64,000 bases of DNA. Source: Yeguia hominis. Its GTDB lineage: Bacteria; Bacillota; Clostridia; Oscillospirales; Acutalibacteraceae. Numbering within the stretch: position 1 is the first letter of the stretch; each line of letters begins with the position of its first letter. This document shows positions 34,466-43,260 of this stretch, one piece after another. Location of the stretch: the NCBI RefSeq assembly GCF_014384705.1, contig NZ_JACRSN010000012.1, positions 1 through 64,000 on the forward strand. The letters are read 5' to 3'. The notes beneath the pieces were generated by a model. That model saw nothing but the letters and a program-made list of their open reading frames with translations. It had not been told where the DNA came from and made no database searches. Both the position numbers and the translations under genes were made by a program.

Positions 34466-35254
34466 ATGAACGAACCCATCGCGCTCTCCGGGGTTCCGGA
34501 GACGATGCTGCAAACCGTTTATGCCAGAGCCAAAGAGAGTGAAGGCCGCGGCGCAATCCGCGATCCGAAAGCTGAGGAACTCATCGGTAAACTAAATTAT
34601 GATTTTTCTCTTGCAGACAAGGACACCGCCATGCGCAGCGGCGTGGTTGCCCGTACGATCGTACTGGACCGATTGGTATCAGATTGGCTGGCCGGACATT
34701 CTGACGCGGCTGTGGGAAACATCGCCTGCGGGCTGGATACCCGGTGCTATCGAATGCGCGGATACGCGCATTGGTACAATCTCGATCTGCCGGAGGTCAT
34801 CGCAGTGCGGGAAAAACTCCTGCCGGAAAGCGGAGCGGTTTCGCAGATTGCGATGTCCGCCATGGATGATTGGGGATGCAAGATCGAAGAAAAGGGTGCC
34901 CCGGTGCTAATTGTGATCGAGGGTCTGACCATGTATCTGCGCGAAGCAGAGGTGCGTCGTATCTTCACCGTGATCGCCAACCGGTTTCGGCAGGCAACGG
35001 TATTTGTGGAAACGATGAATCCTATGATTGTCAAGCGGTTTAAAGAAAAGTCCATTGATGCAAGCCATGCAAAATTTACATGGGGCGTGAAAAATGGCGC
35101 GGGTCTGGCCGAACTGCTGCCGGACTTTCGGTTTGTGGAAGAACACAGCCTGACCGAAGGAATGGCTGCATTTGTCCCTATCTATAAAGTGCTGGGAAAG
35201 ATCCCCGCTGTGCGGAAGATCTCCAATAAAATCGTTGTCCTTGAGAGAAGCTGA
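34466..35254 (+). CDS. Leucine-carboxyl/TcmP-type O-methyltransferase
   Basis: 262 residues, class I SAM-dependent methyltransferase of the LCMT family (PF04072-like). Visible are the N-terminal LNYDFSLADKDTAMRSGVVARTI, the SAM loop NIACGLDTRCYRM, LDLPEVIAVREKLLP and VIEGLTMYL. Relatives methylate carboxyl groups of polyketides and other small molecules. AAGGAG lies 9 bases before the ATG. It is 12 bp ahead of a second, frameshifted methyltransferase and probably in one operon with the hydrolase and transporter remnants that follow. Confidence 0.88.
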   Translation: MNEPIALSGVPETMLQTVYARAKESEGRGAIRDPKAEELIGKLNYDFSLADKDTAMRSGVVARTIVLDRLVSDWLAGHSDAAVGNIACGLDTRCYRMRGYAHWYNLDLPEVIAVREKLLPESGAVSQIAMSAMDDWGCKIEEKGAPVLIVIEGLTMYLREAEVRRIFTVIANRFRQATVFVETMNPMIVKRFKEKSIDASHAKFTWGVKNGAGLAELLPDFRFVEEHSLTEGMAAFVPIYKVLGKIPAVRKISNKIVVLERS

Positions 35255-35266
35255 GGAGGCGGCAAG

Positions 35267-35898
35267 ATGTCATTCTTTGAGAACACCCGCAGGCCGGTGG
35301 GCTTGGGTGGAAAACTGATGGTGTCCATGATGAATATTGGACATCGCGCTTTAGCCGGTTGGGGAATGAACTTCCTAAATCTTTCCGCAGATGCAAAGGT
35401 GCTGGACTGCGGCTGTGGCGGTGGGGCAAATATCGAAACCCTTCTGAAAACTTGTCCGAAGGGCATTGTGAAAAGCGTTGATTACGCCGCTGTCAGCGTG
35501 GAAAAAGCAAAAAACGAAACGCAAAAGCAATCCACGACGGCCGATGTGTGGTGTGGCAGGGCAGCGTAGAAAAAATGGTCTTTGCAAAAGATTGGTTTGA
35601 TGCGGTTACGGCCTTTGAGACGGTCTACTTCTGGCCCGATCTGTATCAATGTTTCCGGGAAGTTTCCCGCGTGCTGAAGCCCGGCGGCATCTTCCTGATC
35701 TGCAATGCGTGCAGCGGAGAAACCGAACAGGAGAACAAGTGGACAGAGAAAATCGACGGAATGACCATCTACCGGGATGTTCAGCTAAAAGCGTATCTGG
35801 AACAGACCGGCTTCCGTAAGAGCGAGATACAAAAAAACACGAAGGGCTGGCTTTGCGTCACGGCACAGAAGCCGCTTGAAAACGAGGACAAAACATAG
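35267..35898 (+). pseudogene. UbiE-type methyltransferase, single frameshift
   Basis: The first frame has the SAM motif VLDCGCGGGANIETLL and SVDYAAVSVEKAK, then is lost after ETQKQSTTAD. The second frame resumes as DGRCVVWQGSVEKM and continues FDAVTAFETVYFWPDL, RVLKPGGIFLICNA to the end. One missing base near 35528 (AAG-CA) explains it; the restored protein is 210 residues. GGAGG precedes the ATG. Substrate unknown. Confidence 0.8.
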
Positions 35899-36086
35899 AC
35901 GACCGCAGATTCGGAACGCGATGCTGGAATAAAATCTCTAAAGCAGAACGCTGGAAAATATTTTTTAGAACGGAACCCGACCCGGTGATTTGTGCGCAGA
36001 CCTGCAATAGAAGAAACAGCTGGCCTGTTACCCGGGACAGTGGGCGAACCGGATGAAAGAATAAGCTTCAAAAAGGAGGACGGATT

Positions 36087-36992
36087 ATGAGTGCTTTTGC
36101 GGCGGTGCTGCGGGGCGTTTATCGGCTCGTCGGCGCCAAAAAGGCCTTTGGTTTGCCGGAGCACGAAATACGAAAGGTCATTGATAAACAGAATCGTCAC
36201 CGCGGTGTTTTCACACCGACGGATCACAAGGCTTACTATGAAACGATCACAGTCAAAGATTTCCCCTGCCTGATTGTTCGGGCAAATCCCAAGCCGTCCG
36301 CGCGTGCAATCCTTTACTTTTTCGGCGGTGGTATGGTCATTGGCCCCGATCAGGGGGATCTTCCCGTGATGCGTAAGCTGATGCGGGATACCGGCTGTGA
36401 TGTATGGTTTCCGTTCTATCCGCTCTGTACGGAGCACTGCATTACCGAGACTTACGACATGGTCTATGCATGCTATTGCCAAATGATCGCGACGTACGGC
36501 GGCGGAAACGTCAGTACCTGTGGGTTTTCCTCCGGCGGAGCGCTGGCTCTGGGAATTGCCGCACACAACAATGCGCATCCCGATCCATTGCCGCAGCCGC
36601 GGCATATTGTCGCCGTTTCTCCCGGAGAGGTACCGTGGAACGACGCTGAAAAGACAAGAATGCAGGCGCTGAATGCAAAGGATGTGGCCATTGACTATGC
36701 TTTTATGGTCACAGTGGAAAAATTCATGCGCCACGGAGAGAAAAATGTACCGGACTATATGATTTCCGGTTCCCGGGGGGATTTTTCCGGCACGGGGGAT
36801 ATCCACTTCTTTTATTCCGCGGACGAGGTGCTCTACGGCGCTCTGCCGGATTTTGAAGCGGCTTGCAAGCGTGCGGGGGTTCCCTATACCGCCTTTGCTC
36901 GGCCCAAAATGGTGCATTGCTACTGTATGCTGCCCTGTTTTAAGGAGTCCAAGGAGGACTTTGCGAAAATCACGGATATATTGAAAAAATAG
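36087..36992 (+). CDS. Alpha/beta hydrolase (HSL/esterase-like)
   Basis: 301 residues. An oxyanion segment FFGGGMVIGP (HGGG-like), nucleophile elbow CGFSSGGALAL, acid region near HFFYSADEV and a late His in MVHCYCMLP give an alpha/beta hydrolase of the hormone-sensitive-lipase type. The usual HGGG histidine is replaced by Phe. AAAGGAGG precedes the ATG by 7 bases. It lies between methyltransferase and transporter remnants and is one of the few intact genes of that cluster. A longer frame on the other strand is a shadow. Confidence 0.85.
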   Translation: MSAFAAVLRGVYRLVGAKKAFGLPEHEIRKVIDKQNRHRGVFTPTDHKAYYETITVKDFPCLIVRANPKPSARAILYFFGGGMVIGPDQGDLPVMRKLMRDTGCDVWFPFYPLCTEHCITETYDMVYACYCQMIATYGGGNVSTCGFSSGGALALGIAAHNNAHPDPLPQPRHIVAVSPGEVPWNDAEKTRMQALNAKDVAIDYAFMVTVEKFMRHGEKNVPDYMISGSRGDFSGTGDIHFFYSADEVLYGALPDFEAACKRAGVPYTAFARPKMVHCYCMLPCFKESKEDFAKITDILKK

Positions 36993-37113
36993 AGACGGAG
37001 ACGGGACATGAAGCATTTTGAATTCGCAAAAAAGCCGTGCGGATGGTCGTGCTTTGCAGCGGCTGCATGTGCGATAGCAGCACGCACCGCCATCGTCTCG
37101 AAAAGGAGCAGAT

Positions 37114-37332
37114 ATGAAAGACAACGAATTACAATTTGACCGAAGCTGTTATGTACTGTACTCCAAGTCTTGCAAAAAGCAGATCCGGGAGAAAATAGCC
37201 CTGTACTATCCGCCGGAAAGATGCGAGTCCGTCTGGACGCACGTGCAGCAGCAATATGTTGCTTTCCTTTCAGACTGGCGTACGGACCTCGGCGGTAAAA
37301 AGAATTTTCACAACGGCGCGGGCGGCAATTAG
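37114..37332 (+). pseudogene. N-terminal stub of an ATC-hydrolase family protein
   Basis: 72 residues ending WRTDLGGKKNFHNGAGGN, the start of the L-2-amino-thiazoline-4-carboxylate hydrolase family (normally ~200-250 residues), where GGKKN-HNGAGG is followed by the cysteine-bearing core. Here the core is missing and the sequence runs straight into the middle of an ABC exporter. AAAAGGAG precedes the ATG. The stub cannot be active. Confidence 0.7.
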
Positions 37333-38279
37333 AAACGTTTGTCACGGTCATCATCCTCGCGCTCGGCATGGCAGCGCCGGTTGTGGCTGCATTTAATTTT
37401 GTGGACACGCTGGCGCAGGTCGGCACGACGGTTTCTCAGGTGGATGAAATTCTGAAAGCCGAGGAACAGGAACACGGTACACGGCGTGTCGCATTTACCG
37501 ATCACAGCATCGAGGTCAAAAATATTTCATTTGGCTATCACGATGACCAGGAAATTCTGCATAATGTCAGCCTATCGATTCCGCAGAACCGCATGACGGC
37601 ACTTGTCGGCTCCTCCGGTTCCGGCAAATCCACGATTGCAAAGTTTATTGCGGGCTTTTGGGATGTAAAAAACGGCACGATTACGACGGGCGGACACGAT
37701 TTGAAGGAAATTCCGCTCGATGAGCTTTATGACCAGGTGGCCTTTGTTTCGCAGGACAACTACTTGTTTGACGACACCGTCCGGGAAAATATCCGCATGG
37801 GGCGAAGAGACGCAAGCGATGCCGAGGTAGAAGCAGCGGCGCACAATGCTGGCAGCTTTATCCACGACTTGGAAAATGGATTTGATACGATAGTCGGCGG
37901 AGGCGGCGCCCATCTTTCCGGCGGTGAACGGCAGCGGATTGCCATCGCCCGCGCCATGCTGAAAGACGCCCCAGTCATCATTCTGGATGCGGCGACGGCG
38001 TATATCGACCCCGCAAACGAAGCAATCATTCAAAAAGCGGCGGCAAAGCTGGTCGAAAACAAAATGGTTATTGTAATCGCCCGCCGGCTCTCCACAATTA
38101 CGGGTGCGGATCGGATCGCCGTGGTGCAGAATGGTCATATCGAAGCACAGGGCAAGCATGAAGAACTGCTTGAAAGCTGCGCGCTCTACCGTGAAATGTG
38201 GCAGGCGCATATCGGACAAAGGATGGTGACGCAGAATGATCGAAGCGTTTTACAAAATTTGGCATTTTGCCGGAAATGA
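37329..38279 (+). pseudogene. ABC exporter half, 5'-truncated, catalytic residues lost
   Basis: The sequence begins inside the last membrane helix (LETFVTVIILALGMAAPVVAA) and continues through a full nucleotide-binding domain: Walker A VGSSGSGKSTIAK, Q-loop VSQDNYLF and signature LSGGERQRIAIARAML. Walker B reads IILDAATAYIDP, with Ala (37989-37991) in place of the catalytic Glu. The H-loop reads IARRLSTI, with Arg (38082-38084) in place of His. Most of the membrane domain is deleted. The last ~10 codons probably follow a further frameshift: one more A at CAAAGG would give a stop overlapping the next start as ATGA. Confidence 0.8.
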
Positions 38280-39965
38280 GACCCAGAACATCAACAAATC
38301 CGTGGCAGTGGGCTTTTTAAACGCCATACTGTAAATGTTTCAGGTAGCGGCGATTTACTTTATTGTACTCGCGCTGACAAGCGGGGAGAAAAACACAAAA
38401 ACCGCATGGATCGCGCTGCTCTGCGAATTGATTGCAATTTTCGGCGGTGCCGTGAGTGCGAGCTTTTCCAAAATGCTGCAGACGCACGCCGGTTACTTTA
38501 TGGCGGCGGATCGCCGGATCTCCATCGCTAACCGGCTGAAAAGCGTGCCGATGGGCTTCTTTAACGAGAACAGCCTCGGTCAGATTTCGGGTGTATGCAC
38601 GACGGTTGTCGGCAGTATTGAGAGCATGGTTCCGATGGTGTTGGTAAACATTCTCGGCGGTTTGATTACGACCGCCGTGTTTGCAGCGCTGATCCTCGTT
38701 TTTGACTGGCGAATCGGGCTCATTGTTCTTGCGGGGATCGTCCTGTATCTGTGTGCGGTTTCCGCAATGGAGAAAAAGTCTGCAGCGATTGTCAATGATA
38801 CGCAAAAATCGCAGACAGCGCTGATCGAAGCCGTTTTGGAAACGGTTCAGGGCATGAGCGTGATCAAATCCTTCAATCTTACGGGCAAAGGCGACAAAAA
38901 ACTGCAGGATGCACTGGAATATAACCGCCGCAGCAATGTGGAGGTATCGGACATTCTGACGCCCTATACCGCTTTACAGGAAGCCGTTTTGCAGATTGCC
39001 GGAATCGGCATGATGCTTGCAGCCGTTTTGCTTTGGATTAACGGCGCAATGAGCCTTGCCAATGCGCTGATGATGCTGGTCATGTCCTTTCTGGTATTCA
39101 ATCAGATTAAAGCATTCGGCATGAGCGTTTCCATGCTGCGCCTGGCGGCAGCTGCCATTGACCGCACAGCGGCCACCGAGGAGATGCCGCGCATGGACGA
39201 AAACGGAAAGGCACTGAAGCCCGAAAGCCATGAGATCGTCTTTGACCATGTGGGCTTTTCCTATGAGCGGAAGCCGATCCTGCACGATATTTCCGTGACG
39301 ATTCCAGACAAAACCACCACTGCGGTCATTGATCCCTCCGGAAGCGGCAAGACGACGTTCTGCAACCTGATCGCCCGATTTTGGGATACGGACAGCGGCA
39401 GCGTAAAAATCGGCGGCTATGATGTGAAGGATTATACCCTTGCATCTCTCATGGATCAAATCAGCGTGGTGTTTCAAACTGTGTATCTGTTTGCGGACAC
39501 GATTGAAAACAATATTAAATTCGGCAGACCGAATGCAACGCATGACGAAGTTGTAGCTGCGGCGAAAGCCGCCTGCTGCGATGACTTCATCGAAAGTCTG
39601 CCAGAGGGGTATCAAACTGTGATCGGAGAAGGCGGCGCGAGCCTTTCCGGCGGCGAAAAGCAGCGCATTTCCATTGCGCGCCATGCTGAAAAACGCGCCG
39701 ATCGTCATTCTGGACGAGGCGACTGCCAATGTAGATCCGGAAAATGAGGACCAGCTGCAAAAAAACCATTGAAGCCTTGAAGCGCAACAAGACCATCATC
39801 ATGATCGCGCACCGTCTGAAAACCGTGCGTCATGCCGATCAGATTTTGGTTATCGACCACGGCCATATTGTACAGCAAGGCAAGCACGAGCAGCTGATCG
39901 CCGAACCCGGTATTTATGCAGACTTTGTCGGCGGAAAGAAGCAGGCTGTCGGCTGGAAGCTGTAA
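38236..39965 (+). pseudogene. ABC exporter second half, stop codon and two frameshifts
   Basis: The frame opens at the ATG at 38236 (MIEAFYKIWHFAGNE) and is cut by TAA at 38332-38334, in place of a Gln-type codon. It resumes as FQVAAIYFIVLALTSG and proceeds through six membrane helices to an NBD with signature LSGGEKQRISIAR. A 2-base loss in a GC repeat near 39679 and one extra A in a run of seven near 39757-39763 break it twice before IAHRLKTVRHADQ. Walker A starts with Asp instead of Gly (IDPSGSGKTT, 39331). It is partner of the preceding half; the heterodimer is dead. Confidence 0.85.
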
Positions 39966-40029
39966 ATGGAAATCAAAAACAGGAACACCATCTCATCTGC
40001 CAAAGCCCCATAAGGATGTTTTCTCTTTT

Positions 40030-40816
40030 TCAAGCGGTAAATCTGTATTCCTGGGGATTTGTTTTGATTTTAGCCATAAGACTTTTGATTTCGTCCTCTA
40101 TTGGAATGTCAATCAGTCCGATAGCTGTGAAGTAGATGTCCACCTTCACATAGCAGTGCCCGCTTGATTTGTCATTGTTATGAACCTCTATTCTGCGGAT
40201 CAGAGAATTCACAAGGGTTGGTGTCAATTCTTCGAAAGATGTACTGCTTCGCAGAACTTTCAATAAGGTTTTCAAGTCAAGGCTCGTCTGTTCAATGCAG
40301 GCAAGTTTCTTTTCATCCTCCGCCACCTTATTGATAAGGGTGCGCTGTTCGTTCTCGTAATTGACTGACATTCTTGCATAGCGTTCGGCAGATATATATT
40401 ACCAAGGACTTGATCTTCATAGATGCGCTCAATCTGCTTGTCAAGATCTTGAATACGACGCCTTCCGTTTTCAATAGTAGCCTTGTGCTTACTGATTTCT
40501 GTCCGCTTGGATACGATGTCTTTCTGCGCCATCAAGTAAAGAAAACCGGCTCATAGCACCTCACGAAGTCCGCCAAGCTGTTGATTGCTTCCAGCACGAT
40601 TTTTTCAAGCACCACATTACGGATATAGTGTATCTGACAATTTCCTCTACCGCTTTTGTAGTTGGCGCACCGGTAATTCTCTTGATTTGCGTTCAGACTT
40701 TTGGCAGCACAGAAGTGGAGCTTTGAACCGCAATCTGCACAGAACACCTTGCCAGAAAAAAGACTTGTCCTATGTATGTGGTTTATTCTGTTGTTAAAAC
40801 AAAGCGCAGGATGCAA
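40030..40816 (-). pseudogene. Large serine recombinase remnant (C-terminal half)
   Basis: Three minus-strand pieces in different frames make up the zinc-ribbon and coiled-coil part of a large serine recombinase. They are SGKVFCADCGSKLHFC with RCANYKSGRGNC (40816-40532), the coiled coil from AQKDIVSKRTEISKHKA (40535-~40395), and the end with VNYENEQRTL and LTPTLVNSLIRRIEVH, a DUF4368-like tail (40371-40030). The catalytic resolvase domain is absent. A 2-base AT duplication near 40395 explains the second break. Marks the scar of a lost conjugative or mobilisable element. Confidence 0.85.
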
Positions 40817-40826
40817 AGCGGCGGGA

Positions 40827-41291
40827 TCAATTCATATCGTTATTATCCTTAATGCCTTCGTTCATTTTTTTAATCTTCCTTTTCCACACAGAATACTGAG
40901 TTACCCAAGCAGCGAGGAAGATCGCTACGAATATACCTACATAAGACAGAATTCCACCGGTCGAATGGGGCATCCAGTTGGCAAAATAAGAGATGGGGAA
41001 CATAATCACGCAAGCAATTGCAAAATAAACCCCGCTTTGCTTTGCAAGACTCCACGAATCAATTTCCCAAATAACCGAAGCCATTGCAAAGCCTGTGCCC
41101 ATTATTCCGCTCAGACCGGTTTGAATGAGAACCGCATTTAATTCGCTCCCCATTTTATTCACAAGCTCTGGATTGACCGGATGGAAGAAGCCATCCCCAA
41201 TACAGATTGAGATAATCACCGTAATGACATATCCGATTGCAATGCCAACAGGGAAACCAATTACTCCTCGTCCAATCAGTTTTTTCTTCAT
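40827..41291 (-). CDS. DUF3021 membrane protein
   Basis: 154 residues with four predicted membrane helices (about 10-30, 52-72, 83-103, 112-135) and a charged C-terminal tail. DUF3021 genes almost always sit behind a LytTR regulator gene, as here: the start lies 10 bases after the regulator's stop, behind GAGGTGG. In other bacteria the pair acts as a regulator with a membrane-bound inhibitor; this role here is inferred from gene order. Confidence 0.82.
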   Translation of the reverse strand: MKKKLIGRGVIGFPVGIAIGYVITVIISICIGDGFFHPVNPELVNKMGSELNAVLIQTGLSGIMGTGFAMASVIWEIDSWSLAKQSGVYFAIACVIMFPISYFANWMPHSTGGILSYVGIFVAIFLAAWVTQYSVWKRKIKKMNEGIKDNNDMN

Positions 41292-41301
41292 TTCTGCCAC
41301 C

Positions 41302-41742
41302 TCACATTCCTAACAGTTGTTTGATTTTGGCGACGGATCGCCGTGAAACATAAGTAACCGTACCGTTTGAAAGCGTAATGCAAATTGTCCCGACAAAGCT
41401 CAAATCAAAGCTCTTGACCTTTCTCAGATTGATAATATCCGAGTTTGATATTCGGACAAAAGTCTTGCTGTCAAGCCGTTGTTCCGCCTCGTATAGCCTC
41501 AGGCGGAGCGCATACTCGCCGTGATTTGTCTCGGCAAACACCTTACCTGATTCAGCAAAAACACGGTAGATTTCAGACGGTTCCAGAACCTCGACCACAT
41601 CCTCCCTGAATCCGGCAATGACCTGCGGCTGCTCGTCTGACAGTCTTTTTATGATTGCATTGACTTCATCGGTCATTTTGTCCGTCATCACGATGATTTT
41701 TGGCTCTTTGCATTTTTCGTCTATCTTGATTTCAATTTGCAT
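41302..41742 (-). CDS. LytTR DNA-binding regulator (non-response-regulator type)
   Basis: 146 residues without a receiver domain. The C-terminal ~95 residues form a LytTR domain (GEYALRLRLYEAEQRL, FVRISNSDIINLRKVKSF, VTYVSRRSVAKIKQLL). The first ~45 residues are a charged leader typical for the DUF3021-paired class. GGAGGTG lies 6 bases before the ATG. Direct repeats in the upstream region are suitable binding sites, so autoregulation is likely. Confidence 0.9.
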   Translation of the reverse strand: MQIEIKIDEKCKEPKIIVMTDKMTDEVNAIIKRLSDEQPQVIAGFREDVVEVLEPSEIYRVFAESGKVFAETNHGEYALRLRLYEAEQRLDSKTFVRISNSDIINLRKVKSFDLSFVGTICITLSNGTVTYVSRRSVAKIKQLLGM

Positions 41743-41785
41743 CGGTTCACCTCCTCGCTACGGTTACAGTATAGGAAAATCAAGA

Positions 41786-41836
41786 ACCGATTTCTACCGA
41801 TTCTCGATAGGTGGTTGTTTTAAGAACATAGGTGGT
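41786..41836 (-). promoter_or_regulatory. LytTR-type direct-repeat operator
   Basis: ATAGGTGGT occurs at 41807-41815 and 41828-41836, start-to-start distance 21 bp (two helical turns), the spacing LytTR dimers prefer. A second pair, ACCGATT, occurs at 41786 and 41796. They lie 45-95 bp upstream of the LytTR start. Confidence 0.55.
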
Positions 41837-41920
41837 ATTTTTTACGGGAATCTCATACTGGTCTGTATGGGCGGCTGATAAGTATCTGCGGTACGGGGTT
41901 GCTCCCATACCGCAGACGGA

Positions 41921-42178
41921 TCATCTTTCCGGCTCATTTTTGCGCTTTGCGCTTCTCTGAACCGGAATGGAGAGCAGCTCTCTTGTGCGCTCTCCGAGCT
42001 GCTTTTCAATGGCTGTCAGCCGTTCTTCCGGCAAATTGAGAGACGGATGGCGGGTAAACTTGAAGTCCACCATTCGCCGCAGCTGTGCTTTCTGCCTTGC
42101 ACCCACTATCGCCTTATAGGGCTGTGGCTTCACGGCTGTTCCTGTTTTTTTGAATTTGAGATTATCCAAGTGCGACAT
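41921..42178 (-). CDS. Hypothetical basic protein
   Basis: 85 residues, strongly basic and without membrane helices (MVDFKFTRHPSLNLPEERL, ending RSAKRKNEPER). The ATG lies within the last codons of the ZIP transporter gene (17-bp overlap) and has no ribosome site. I do not recognise it. It may be a fragment left by the mobile element whose recombinase lies at 40 kb, or an expressed gene coupled to the transporter. Confidence 0.4.
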   Translation of the reverse strand: MSHLDNLKFKKTGTAVKPQPYKAIVGARQKAQLRRMVDFKFTRHPSLNLPEERLTAIEKQLGERTRELLSIPVQRSAKRKNEPER

Positions 42179-42938
42179 CCAACATCATCATTACGCTGAA
42201 GCCGACGGCAAACCATATCGTGCCGGTATTGGAATGACTGCCCTGAGACATCTCTGGGATCAGCTCCTCCACCACAACATAGAGCATAGCCCCGGCGGCA
42301 AAACTCAGAAGATACGGAAGCGCCGGAACGATCAGCTGTGCTGCCAAAATCGTCAACACCGCCCCGACGGGTTCTACCACACCGGAGAGCAGACCGTTCC
42401 GAAAAGCTCTGCCTTTATGCATGCCCTCCGCCCGCAGCGGCATAGAAATAATCGCTCCTTCCGGAAAGTTCTGAATAGCGATTCCCAATGACAACGCCAG
42501 TGCCCCGGCCGCTGTAATCTGTGTATCGCCGGAGAGATACCCGGCGTATACCACGCCGACGGCCATGCCTTCCGGAATATTGTGGAGTGTTACGGCTAAA
42601 ATCATCATGGTTGTGCGCTGAAGCCGGCTTTTTGGGCCTTCCGGCTGTCCGCTTTTTGCGTGCAGATGGGGGATCATGTGGTCAAGAGCAAGTAAGAACA
42701 GAACGCCGACCCAGAACCCGAGAGCGGCAGGGAAAAAGGCGAACTTTTCCATAGCTGCCGATCGTTCGATTGCAGGAATCAGTAAACTCCACACCGAAGC
42801 GGCTACCATGACGCCGGCGGCAAATCCGGTCAGTGCGCGCTGTACGACATCGCGAAAAGATTTTTTCATAAAGAACACGCACGCTGCCCCGAGCGAGGTG
42901 CCGAGAAATGGGATCAAAATTCCCCAAAAGGCTTCCAT
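42162..42938 (-). CDS. ZIP-family metal transporter
   Basis: 258 residues with about eight membrane helices. The metal-binding helices carry HNIPEGMAVG (helix 4) and QNFPEGA (helix 5), the ZIP family signature; the first has His where the second has Gln. A short His-containing loop (DHMIPHLHAKSG) lies before helix 4. Zinc, iron or manganese may be imported. The start at 42938 follows AAAGGAG. A strong promoter lies 280 bp upstream, leaving a long leader, and a DtxR-like palindrome sits at the transcription start. Confidence 0.9.
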   Translation of the reverse strand: MEAFWGILIPFLGTSLGAACVFFMKKSFRDVVQRALTGFAAGVMVAASVWSLLIPAIERSAAMEKFAFFPAALGFWVGVLFLLALDHMIPHLHAKSGQPEGPKSRLQRTTMMILAVTLHNIPEGMAVGVVYAGYLSGDTQITAAGALALSLGIAIQNFPEGAIISMPLRAEGMHKGRAFRNGLLSGVVEPVGAVLTILAAQLIVPALPYLLSFAAGAMLYVVVEELIPEMSQGSHSNTGTIWFAVGFSVMMMLDVALG

Positions 42939-43200
42939 AAGACAGGCTCCTTTCTCTGTTTGCACGCAATGAAATTCCGAAGCCAATCCATTCCGATACT
43001 CCATCTGAAAGCGCCTCTAAAAAGGGGCGTTATGCGTTCTATAAACAGAAGTTCAGGAAACGGCTTCGGCGTGATTTCAAAATCAAAGTGTTCGTCCATG
43101 GAACGAATGGCGGCATTCGGCCGCCGCTGTAAAAGGCGTGGGGAAGACCCACATGCTCTTTATGGAGAAGCAGAGCGCTTTTTGTATTATGGGGCCGTTG
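42939..43200 (-). other. Long structured leader of the ZIP gene
   Basis: Between the operator at 43216-43201 and the start codon the transcript would carry about 260 untranslated bases with several hairpins on the minus strand: GTGGG/CCCAC near 43150, GGCGGC/GCCGCC near 43125-43110 and CGCC/GGCG near 43030-43010. It has no known riboswitch consensus that I can recognise. A 61-codon frame from 43099 has no ribosome site and odd composition. Confidence 0.4.
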
Positions 43201-43255
43201 GTTAGCACCATCTAACTTGCAAGGCCATTATACCAGCAACGATCCGGATTTGCAA
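43201..43255 (-). promoter_or_regulatory. ZIP-gene promoter with DtxR/MntR-like operator
   Basis: On the minus strand: TTGCAA (43255-43250), 17 bp and perfect TATAAT (43232-43227). Eleven bases after the -10 is the palindrome GTTAGCACCATCTAAC (43201-43216, stem GTTAG/CTAAC). The TTAG-N6-CTAA form resembles the operators of DtxR-family metalloregulators (MntR, IdeR), matching a metal uptake gene. Confidence 0.65.
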
Positions 43256-43260
43256 GGATG

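Noticed and set aside
34324..34542. A 72-codon frame with a good ribosome site before the methyltransferase
   Set aside because: It overlaps the methyltransferase start by 77 bases, has no recognisable fold and reads like random composition; kept only as a note in the spacer entry.
35781..37124. A 447-codon open frame on the minus strand
   Set aside because: It lies opposite the intact alpha/beta hydrolase at 36087-36992, which has a ribosome site and catalytic motifs; the minus frame has no motif and odd composition.
42914..43099. A 61-codon frame in the ZIP leader as leader peptide
   Set aside because: No ribosome site and it overlaps the true ZIP start out of frame.
42939..43200. M-box, NiCo or yybP-type metal riboswitch before the ZIP gene
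   Set aside because: The GTTAG start resembles an M-box only in its first five bases; the conserved cores of these riboswitches are not present, so I report only a structured leader.
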